In this document: in pieces, positions 1-6,504 of the stretch
How the letters are laid out: the number at the start of each line of letters is the position of its first letter
How positions within the stretch are numbered: the stretch's first letter is position 1
Notes under the pieces: model-generated
Database searches by the model: none
What the model was told of the DNA's origin: nothing
What the model saw: only the letters and a program-made list of their open reading frames with translations
Source of the DNA: Thiomicrorhabdus sp041583835
Lineage (GTDB): Bacteria; Pseudomonadota; Gammaproteobacteria; Thiomicrospirales; Thiomicrospiraceae
DNA length: 64,000 nucleotides
Reading direction: 5' to 3'
Assembly (NCBI RefSeq): GCF_041583835.1
Contig: NZ_JBFHFC010000002.1
Span: 1 to 64,000 of the forward strand
Program-made: the position numbers and the translations under genes

Positions 1-296
1 CGGTTATACCCCATATACATATTCACACCCGAAATATCCAATTCGATTTTATGAGCGGCCAGGTTTTTTAGGCTGACTTCGATTCCTAGAGGTTTAGCGA
101 TGGGAATCGGATGCGGGCTGATTTTCAGACTGACTTGGGCATCGCCGACGGTTGCAACACAGGTCTGGTGATGCAGGTCGCACTCTTTCATCAGCGGCCA
201 TTGGGTTATGTTTTCAGGCGTCGACTTTTCGCAACCGTTGAGGCTGAAAAGAACCAGCAGGCCGGCCAGTGCGTATGTCAGTTTTGTCATTTTCAT
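1..296 (-). CDS. Partial small lipoprotein, C-terminus outside the window
   Basis: The reverse strand opens at an ATG (294-296) and stays open to the window edge, giving at least 98 residues. The N-terminus is a signal peptide followed by a lipobox-like segment (FSLNGC), so the protein is probably a lipoprotein anchored after Cys cleavage. The mature part has two further cysteines (KECDLHHQTC) and then an extracytoplasmic segment ending in NMYMGYN at the edge. No function is recognised. A second ATG two codons in is an alternative start. It lies upstream of the HPP-family gene's stop-codon end with about 110 bases between and reads in the same direction. The reading frame is seen directly; the lipoprotein call is inference. 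Confidence 0.6.
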   Translation of the reverse strand, partial: MKMTKLTYALAGLLVLFSLNGCEKSTPENITQWPLMKECDLHHQTCVATVGDAQVSLKISPHPIPIAKPLGIEVSLKNLAAHKIELDISGVNMYMGYN

Positions 297-405
297 GCTC
301 AAATCATACTGTCTTTTAAATAGCCCCACAATACATTCTTAAGATGATGGTTGTGATCTTCAGCTTTTCGTCACGCTCGATTCAGGGTGTGACCGTGCTA
401 TTAAG

Positions 406-1350
406 TTATTCCGGCGAGTAGCGCTTCCAACTGCCGTTTTCTTCCATTACCCGGTATTTGGCCCAGCGGGCAAATTCGCTTCGTGTCATGCAGTCGCTGC
501 GTTTGGCTTCCTGACCGGCAACCTGTTTGAAAATAACAAAATCTTTGGCTGGATCGTCGCTGACGGACTCGTCGATAATTCGGCGTACGCTCCAGTCTTT
601 CCCCAGCTGACCGTTGCTGTAGAAGGCGCCCAGCTCGATATCGTCACTGAGTAAATGCGCTTTTGAAGCGCTTAGATTGGCGAGGTCGAAGATGCGTCTC
701 AGGTCGTGTTCGTTAACGTCTACAAAAGAGTCCACTTGTTTCAAGGCTTGCAGAAAGTCTTCGTGGGAAATGCTTTCGTGCTCTATTTTGGGCGTGGGGA
801 CTTGCTGTTGTCTCTGTTGTAAAAATGCCGGATAACGACGCCAGTAGAACAGAGAGTTGAAGAGGATGGCAATGCCGAGAATGGCGAGAGCGTCGAGTAA
901 AACCGGTGTGATCACGAATTCGTAACCCATAGCGTGAATGTTTTCGCCGCCGATGACGGCGTATAAAGCGGTTGCGCCGCCGGGCGGATGGACGCAGTTC
1001 AGATAATACATTACTGCAATACTCAAGCCGACGGCGCAGGCAGCCGCGATTAGAGGGTCGTCAATCCATAAAGCGCAGCTGACACCGACGATAGCCGATA
1101 ATACATGGCCGCCCAATAGTGACCAGGGTTGGGAAAGCGGTCCCTTGGGAACGACAAACAGCAAGACGGCGGAAGCCCCCATGGAAGCGATAATGCCCCA
1201 ACTTTCGGATAAACCGAGAAATGTCTGGGTGATGGTCAGAATCACAAATAAAGCGATAAAGCCGCCGACGGCGGAAATGATCTTTTCGCTGTGGCTGACC
1301 GGGCTGGGATTGATTCCTAAAAACTGTTTAGCGGTGTTAATCCATTTCAT
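406..1350 (-). CDS. HPP family integral membrane protein
   Basis: The protein has 314 residues. The N-terminal half (about residues 25-170) holds several hydrophobic segments and the family signature CVHPPGGATAL near residue 120. The C-terminal half is soluble and charged and probably cytoplasmic. HPP proteins are widespread four-helix membrane proteins; some plant and cyanobacterial members have been linked to nitrite transport, but the role in proteobacteria is not settled. The gene is divergent from modE, with about 135 bases between the two starts. I see no sign of truncation. Family assignment is confident; substrate is unknown. Confidence 0.85.
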   Translation of the reverse strand: MKWINTAKQFLGINPSPVSHSEKIISAVGGFIALFVILTITQTFLGLSESWGIIASMGASAVLLFVVPKGPLSQPWSLLGGHVLSAIVGVSCALWIDDPLIAAACAVGLSIAVMYYLNCVHPPGGATALYAVIGGENIHAMGYEFVITPVLLDALAILGIAILFNSLFYWRRYPAFLQQRQQQVPTPKIEHESISHEDFLQALKQVDSFVDVNEHDLRRIFDLANLSASKAHLLSDDIELGAFYSNGQLGKDWSVRRIIDESVSDDPAKDFVIFKQVAGQEAKRSDCMTRSEFARWAKYRVMEENGSWKRYSPE

Positions 1351-1444
1351 GGCATGAGGGCTTTGTTTGAGGCTTGGTTTCGATTTTCTGAAAATACCAT
1401 GTTATGTAAGGTTAAACAATCACTATTGACTTCAGTTTAAGCCT

Positions 1445-1466
1445 CGTTATAATTCAATCGTTATGT
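1445..1466 (+). promoter_or_regulatory. Candidate ModE half-sites in direct repeat upstream of modE
   Basis: CGTTATAA (1445-1452) and CGTTATGT (1459-1466) are two near copies of the half-site known from E. coli ModE operators (CGTTATAT), spaced 14 bases start to start. In E. coli the halves are inverted; here they are direct repeats, so binding is uncertain. They sit 19-40 bases before the modE start, where autoregulation would act. Confidence 0.35.
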
Positions 1467-1484
1467 ACTTAAGGTAATATTGAT

Positions 1485-2294
1485 TTGACACACTCGCATC
1501 CCGAACAACTTGTGCAGTCTTTTTTGATGGGCAGTAAGCAGACCCGTTCCGGTCAACGCCGTTTGTTATTGTTGAGCAAGATCGCTACTTTAGGATCGCT
1601 TTCGGCGGCGGCAAAAGCGTGTGGCATGAGCTATAAAGGCGCATGGCAGGCGATAGAGGCGATGAATCTGGCAGCGGGTGAAGAATTGGTTCGAGCGCAA
1701 AAAGGCGGTAGCGGCGGAGGCGGCATGGTGCTGACCGAAGCGGGCGAAGCCTTGGTGAGTGCCTATTTGCTGTTTAACGAACAGATGCAGCATTGGATGC
1801 GGGAGCTGGAAACGCTCTCCCCGGGCGTCTTGAGTCAGTTGGAAATTATGAGGAAGATTTCGATGAAAACCAGTGCACGTAATTTGTTTCACGGCAGCGT
1901 CACTTCGATTACCAAGGGGGCGGTCAACAGCGAAGTGGTTTTGTCGATCGGCGGAGACATGGACGTGGTGGCGCAGATTACCCCGGAAAGCGTCGAGCGC
2001 TTGGGGTTGGAAGTGGGTTCCGATGCGTATGCGTTGGTAAAAGCGAGCTGGGTTATCTTGACCGAAGAGTTGGAAGGCGGATTCAAGACCAGTGCGCGTA
2101 ATCAGTTTTGCGGGCGGGTCAGTGCGGTTGAAAAAGGTGCCGTCAACAGCGACGTTACGATTGAGATGGAAGGCGGTCAGCAGGTTTCGGCGATTGTCAC
2201 CAACCAGAGTCTGGAAAATCTGAAACTTGAAACCGGCAGTCGCTGCTGTGCGTTGTTCAAGGCCAGTCATGTATTGTTGGCTGTTGCGGATTAA
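1485..2294 (+). CDS. modE: Molybdate-responsive transcriptional regulator ModE
   Basis: The protein has 269 residues. The N-terminal winged helix-turn-helix (about 20-110) has the LysR-like sequence LGSLSAAAKACGMSYKGAW of ModE. Two C-terminal Mop/TOBE domains follow, both starting with KTSARN (about 127-193 and 199-266); in the family these bind molybdate or tungstate at the dimer interface and switch DNA binding. The start is a TTG at 1485, chosen because AAGG lies ten bases upstream and no ATG gives a full HTH. It is followed by modA, modB and modC in the same direction, so it most likely represses or tunes the importer. Length and domain order match E. coli ModE. Confidence 0.93.
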   Translation: MTHSHPEQLVQSFLMGSKQTRSGQRRLLLLSKIATLGSLSAAAKACGMSYKGAWQAIEAMNLAAGEELVRAQKGGSGGGGMVLTEAGEALVSAYLLFNEQMQHWMRELETLSPGVLSQLEIMRKISMKTSARNLFHGSVTSITKGAVNSEVVLSIGGDMDVVAQITPESVERLGLEVGSDAYALVKASWVILTEELEGGFKTSARNQFCGRVSAVEKGAVNSDVTIEMEGGQQVSAIVTNQSLENLKLETGSRCCALFKASHVLLAVAD

Positions 2295-2326
2295 GTGATT
2301 TGCCTGCGGGCAAAAATTTTTTGGCC

Positions 2327-2355
2327 ATCGATATGTATGTAAGTTCATATGCGAT
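2327..2355 (+). promoter_or_regulatory. Candidate ModE operator upstream of modA
   Basis: An imperfect inverted repeat, CGATATG (from 2329) and CATATGCG (2346-2353), lies between the modE stop and the modA start. The left half with its neighbours resembles the E. coli half-site CGTTATGTA with one change; the right half has one extra base. Location immediately upstream of modA fits the known architecture of mod operons. The match is by eye only. Confidence 0.4.
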
Positions 2356-2387
2356 GGCGTTTAATAAAGTTGAATGGAGAAAGAAAT

Positions 2388-3149
2388 ATGAAAAATGTCT
2401 TTAGAGCGTTGATGTTGGCGGGTGGTTTGTTGGTGACTTCGCAGGCGATTGCAGAAACGGCCAAGATCGCGGTGGCCGCCAACTTTACTAAAACCATTGA
2501 AGAGGTGGGGAAGGCATTTGAGAAAGAGACCGGACACCAGGTTAAGTTTTCGTTCGGTCCGACCGGTAAGTTGTATGCGCAAATTAAAAACGGTGCGCCG
2601 TTCGATGCTTTCTTTGGTGCCGACGAGCGCCGACCTAAGAAGACGATCGAGGATGGTATCGGATTGGCGGAGTCCTATTTTGTTTATGCGCAAGGGCAGA
2701 TCGTACTGTACAGCGCCGACTATCCGGTGAAGGAGCAGCCGTTGGAAGTTTTAAAAGCGGCCGAGTTCAAACATTTGGCCGTGGCTAACCCGAAAACGGC
2801 GCCTTACGGTGAACGTGCCGTGGCCTATTTGAAGAGTAAAGGCTTGTATGACGGCGTGAAGTCCAAACTGGTCAACGGCGAGAGTATCGCGCATGCGTTT
2901 CAGTACGTTGCGACCCATAATGCGGAAATCGGTTTTGTCGCCATGTCTCAAGTGGTCGATCCGCAAAGTCCGGTTTATCAAAAAGGCGAGTATTGGGTGG
3001 TTCCGCAAGCCGATTACAAACCTATTAACCAAGGTGCCATCATTACCAAACGCGGTAAAGACAATGTCGCCGTTCAAGCGTTTATGAAGTTTATTAAAAC
3101 CCCGAAGGCGATTGCGATTATCAAGAAATTTGGATACAACGTCAGTTAA
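2388..3149 (+). CDS. modA: Molybdate ABC transporter periplasmic binding protein ModA
   Basis: This is the substrate-binding component that captures molybdate or tungstate in the periplasm and delivers it to ModBC. The start at ATG 2388 is chosen because GGAGAAAG lies just upstream and it opens directly into a signal peptide ending near SQAIA; the in-frame ATG at 2349 would add 13 non-signal residues. The mature protein begins AETAKIAVAANFT, typical of ModA, and contains FGPTGKLYAQIKNGAPFDAFFGAD, where the Ser/Ala-type oxyanion-binding positions of the family lie. It is 253 residues, the usual length. A hairpin terminator follows before modB. Confidence 0.93.
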   Translation: MKNVFRALMLAGGLLVTSQAIAETAKIAVAANFTKTIEEVGKAFEKETGHQVKFSFGPTGKLYAQIKNGAPFDAFFGADERRPKKTIEDGIGLAESYFVYAQGQIVLYSADYPVKEQPLEVLKAAEFKHLAVANPKTAPYGERAVAYLKSKGLYDGVKSKLVNGESIAHAFQYVATHNAEIGFVAMSQVVDPQSPVYQKGEYWVVPQADYKPINQGAIITKRGKDNVAVQAFMKFIKTPKAIAIIKKFGYNVS

Positions 3150-3186
3150 AATTCGCTATTAAATTAATTGTGTATGATTGTGGTGT

Positions 3187-3213
3187 AAAAACGACCGGTT
3201 TGGTCGTTTTTTG
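3187..3213 (+). terminator. Rho-independent terminator between modA and modB
   Basis: AAACGACC and GGTCGTTT pair around the loop GGTTT and are followed by a T run. It lies about 40 bases after modA and 63 before modB. Partial read-through would give more binding protein than permease, a common arrangement for ABC importers. Confidence 0.75.
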
Positions 3214-3275
3214 TTTGAAAGCTTGGCGTATCCGTTATTGAAACGCGGGCTGAATCGCAGTCTTAGGAAGAGTCG

Positions 3276-3971
3276 ATGCTAGAAATTTTCGGAACCGAAA
3301 TCAATTTAGACCCTATCTGGTTAACCTTGGAGGTGGCTTTAATCACCACCTTGGTGTTGCTGGTGGTGGGAACGCCCTTAGCGTGGAGGATGGCTCAGAT
3401 GCGTTCTTCCAATAAGGTGCTTCTGGAAGCATTGGTGGCTTTGCCGTTGGTGTTGCCGCCGACGGTACTCGGCTTTTACCTGTTGATCGTTTTCAATCCG
3501 ACCGGGCCGGTGACCGAATTTTTGCGCTTTTTCGGCTTTGAAGGACAATTGACTTTCAGTAAGACCGGTCTGGTGATCGGTTCCGTCTTTTATTCGCTGC
3601 CGTTTGCCGTCCAGCCGTTGATGCATGCGTTTGAGGCGATTCCTCAACGCCTGTTGGATGCCGCCGCTACTTTGCGTGCCGGGGCATTGGATCGTTTCTT
3701 TTCGATTGTCGTGCCGTTGTCGCATCGTGGATTTTTAGTGGCGGCGACTCTGACGTTTGCTCATACCGTCGGCGAATTCGGCGTGGTATTGATGGTGGGC
3801 GGTAACATTCCGGGTGAAACCCGCATGGTTTCGATCGATATTTTCGATCATGTCGAAAGTCTGGAATACGATCAGGCGCATATTCTGTCGGCGATGATGT
3901 TGGTTTTTGCGTTACTGGTTTTGATGTTGGTTTACGGCCTCAATCGCCGTTTTGGCGTGAAGGTGGGTTAA
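3276..3971 (+). CDS. modB: Molybdate ABC transporter permease ModB
   Basis: The protein has 231 residues with about five membrane helices, as in ModB. The EAA-type loop that contacts the ATPase is seen as LLDAAATLRAGALDRFFSIV near residues 125-145. HTVGEFGVVLMVGGNIPGET is the conserved ModB segment near residue 170. AGGAAG precedes the ATG at a good distance. It is three bases from modC, so the two are probably translated together. Function is the transmembrane channel for molybdate. Confidence 0.93.
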   Translation: MLEIFGTEINLDPIWLTLEVALITTLVLLVVGTPLAWRMAQMRSSNKVLLEALVALPLVLPPTVLGFYLLIVFNPTGPVTEFLRFFGFEGQLTFSKTGLVIGSVFYSLPFAVQPLMHAFEAIPQRLLDAAATLRAGALDRFFSIVVPLSHRGFLVAATLTFAHTVGEFGVVLMVGGNIPGETRMVSIDIFDHVESLEYDQAHILSAMMLVFALLVLMLVYGLNRRFGVKVG

Positions 3972-3974
3972 GAG

Positions 3975-5063
3975 ATGCAAAGCAAGCCGATGATGCAGGG
4001 AAATTTGACGCTGAAACTGGGCGAGTTCGAACTCGATAGCGGACATTTCAGTTTGGATTTGGAAGGGGTGACCGTGCTGTTCGGACGTTCGGGTAGCGGT
4101 AAAAGTACATTGCTGCGCGCAATCAGCGGTTTGGACAAACGCACCCGGGGAAGCTTAACGGTGAACGGCAAAGCGTGGCAGGAAGACAATCGTCGTCTAG
4201 TGCCGCAAGCACGTAATATCGGTTTCGTATTTCAGGATGCGGCGTTGTTTCCGCATATGACGGTGCGCCAGAATTTGAATTACGGAATGAAGCGTTTGCC
4301 TAAGAGCGTGGATAAATTGTCGGCCGATGATTTCAACGAAATCGTCAGTCGCGTCGGTATCGCAGATAAACTGGATCGAACCGTGACGTTTTTGTCCGGG
4401 GGAGAGCGTCAGCGTGTGGCGATTGCGAGAGCACTGCTGAGCCGTCCGGAAATCCTATGTATGGACGAACCGTTGTCGGCATTGGATTGGCGCGCCAAAG
4501 CGGAGATGCTGACCCTGATTGAAGAGGTTGTCGAAGCCTATCGGATTCCAGTGCTCTATATCACCCACGCACCGTCAGAAGTCGAACGCTTAGCCGATCG
4601 TATCGTGTTCATGAAAGATGGGCGCATCGAGTCGATTGAGTCATTGCAACAGGCCTTGTCCAGAGTCGATTCTCCATTGTTCGACGAGCAGGGCGCGGTG
4701 ACGGTTTTGGAAGGCAAGGTTCTGCCTATCGAATCGGGGTTACGTCCGGTCGGTTTGGGGGAGGACACTTTATGGTTGTCGGACACGCACGATATTAATA
4801 AGTCGATGGTGCGGGTACGGGTTTTGGCGCGGGATGTGAGCTTGGCGCTTTCGGATCCGCAATCGTTGAGTATTGTGAATCATTTGCCGGCGAGGATAGT
4901 CGAATTGATCCCCGAAGGCGAGCATCGTGTATTGGTGCGCGTACAATTGAGGGACGGACAAAAATTGTTTGCCGAAGTGACCGCACAATCGACGCAACGT
5001 TTGGATTTGCATGTCGGTTTAGAGTTGTTTGTTCTGATCAAATCGGTGGTTCTCGCCGAATAA
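3975..5063 (+). CDS. modC: Molybdate ABC transporter ATP-binding protein ModC
   Basis: The 362-residue ATPase energises ModB. Visible motifs are Walker A GRSGSGKST (about 36-44), signature LSGGERQR (about 140) and Walker B ILCMDEPLSALD (about 160). The C-terminal domain (about 290-360) is a Mop/TOBE domain (NHLPARIVELIPEG onward), typical of ModC and able to sense intracellular oxyanion in some relatives. The gene starts three bases after the modB stop. No anomaly is seen. Confidence 0.93.
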   Translation: MQSKPMMQGNLTLKLGEFELDSGHFSLDLEGVTVLFGRSGSGKSTLLRAISGLDKRTRGSLTVNGKAWQEDNRRLVPQARNIGFVFQDAALFPHMTVRQNLNYGMKRLPKSVDKLSADDFNEIVSRVGIADKLDRTVTFLSGGERQRVAIARALLSRPEILCMDEPLSALDWRAKAEMLTLIEEVVEAYRIPVLYITHAPSEVERLADRIVFMKDGRIESIESLQQALSRVDSPLFDEQGAVTVLEGKVLPIESGLRPVGLGEDTLWLSDTHDINKSMVRVRVLARDVSLALSDPQSLSIVNHLPARIVELIPEGEHRVLVRVQLRDGQKLFAEVTAQSTQRLDLHVGLELFVLIKSVVLAE

Positions 5064-5141
5064 TAGGATTCCCGCCGGTTTCCGTTGAAGCTTGATTGGC
5101 TAAACCGCCCGGATTATTTGGGCAAGAGGAGAGATCGATAT

Positions 5142-5990
5142 TTATTTTTTAGATTGGCGTCGCTTGAGGGGCTGGCATTTTGGACAGAAGTAACTGGCGC
5201 GTTGGTTTAAAACGATTCGTTCGATTGGTGTGCCGCAAACCGGACAAGCCTGCTTGTCTCTGCCATAAACATTGAGTTTTTGCACGAAGTACCCCGGCTT
5301 ACCATCTGCATTCAAAAAGTCTTTGAGGGTGGTGCCGCCTTGTTCGATAGCGGCGGTCAATACCGATTTAATATGGTTCGCCAACGTTTCGCACTGGGCT
5401 TTAGTCAACTGCTGCGCCGGCGTTTGAGGGTGAATTTTTGACAGAAACAGAGATTCGTTAGCGTAGATATTGCCCGCACCAACAACGATATGACTGTTCA
5501 TAATAAAACTTTTCACCGCCACTTTTCGGTTGCGTGATTGATGGTACAGGTAAGTACCGTTGAACTCGTTTGAAAGTGGTTCCGGCCCAAGAGAGGCAAG
5601 GCGTTCGTGGGCGTCTAGTTCTCCATCCTTTGGATCGTGCCAGAGCACTGCGCCAAAGCGACGGGGATCATTCAAGCGTAATAAAAATCCGTTATCAAAT
5701 TCGATATCGACATGGTCGTGTTTTTGAGTCTGGGTGCCGACAGGCAATACCCGCAGGTTGCCGGACATGCCTAAATGAACCAAAAGAGTGCCTTTTTCGG
5801 TTTTTAATAGCAGGTATTTACCGCGACGTCCTACTTCCAGAATAGACAAACCGGTTAATTTATGCGGGAGCGTTGCATCTACCGGCCAACGCAGATTAGG
5901 GTTGCGTATCACGACTTTGGTGATGGTTTGGCGGTCAATTTTAGGCTCAATGCCTCTTCGGGTGGTTTCGACTTCGGGTAGTTCTGGCAT
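5142..5990 (-). CDS. mutM: Formamidopyrimidine-DNA glycosylase MutM (Fpg)
   Basis: This base-excision repair enzyme removes oxidised purines such as 8-oxoguanine and nicks the abasic site. The mature N-terminus PELPEVETTRRGIEP carries the catalytic proline and glutamate. The helix-two-turn-helix region includes AGNIYANESLF (about 170). The C-terminus has the zinc finger CPVCGTPI...CPKC (about 246-272). The 282-residue length is normal. It is convergent with modC. In E. coli mutM follows rpmG; here about 6 kb of other genes separate them. Confidence 0.95.
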   Translation of the reverse strand: MPELPEVETTRRGIEPKIDRQTITKVVIRNPNLRWPVDATLPHKLTGLSILEVGRRGKYLLLKTEKGTLLVHLGMSGNLRVLPVGTQTQKHDHVDIEFDNGFLLRLNDPRRFGAVLWHDPKDGELDAHERLASLGPEPLSNEFNGTYLYHQSRNRKVAVKSFIMNSHIVVGAGNIYANESLFLSKIHPQTPAQQLTKAQCETLANHIKSVLTAAIEQGGTTLKDFLNADGKPGYFVQKLNVYGRDKQACPVCGTPIERIVLNQRASYFCPKCQPLKRRQSKK

Positions 5991-6159
5991 GGATATTTCT
6001 AGGTCGGTATTAAGTAAGTTTGGTTAAGTGGCTTATTGTAATGAAAATTTCACTGGATCAAGCCAAAAAAATGACTTTAATGGGTTTGCGTTTTTCGATG
6101 ACGGATTTTTGATGACAGATTGTCAATGAATTAAGCAGTCCAAGCCCGAAGGGGGTGCA

Positions 6160-6345
6160 ATGAAAACCTCTCAATACGATCTGGAGTATGACGGCGATTA
6201 TTTTCTAATCAGCAAAGGTGGAGAAATTTTGGCCAGCTTTAAGTCCGTTGACGAGGCGTTTTCAGAGTTGCGCGGTCTTCAGGAAAATAAACCGCCGAGC
6301 GCGTCGGAACGCATCCCGCCCGCCATGAGGGTAAAAGAGGATTGA
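6160..6345 (+). CDS. Small orphan protein, 61 residues
   Basis: A short frame begins at ATG 6160 behind the purine-rich GAAGGGGGTGCA, a plausible ribosome binding site. The product is acidic, has the pattern YDLEYDGDYFLISKGGEIL followed by an amphipathic helix, and ends in a proline-rich charged tail. That suggests a small beta-beta-alpha fold, but no family is recognised. It is free-standing, about 130 bases after the 5' end of mutM and 160 before the large diguanylate cyclase gene. Coding status rests on the RBS and residue pattern only. Confidence 0.55.
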   Translation: MKTSQYDLEYDGDYFLISKGGEILASFKSVDEAFSELRGLQENKPPSASERIPPAMRVKED

Positions 6346-6504
6346 CGGCAACCTTTAAAAATCTTGTTTATTTAACGTTCCAATAATTTAAGTACATGTT
6401 TTATTGAAAGCACATAATGTTTCGCATCTGTGAAAGATAAAAAATCCATTCCCTCTTTGTGACTTTTATTGTATGGTTTCTTATCTATACCTGTTTTATA
6501 AGCG

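Noticed and set aside
1590..2348. 252-residue reverse frame opposite modE
   Set aside because: It is rich in His, Asn, Gln and Arg in the manner of antisense frames and lies fully under modE, whose domains are clear.
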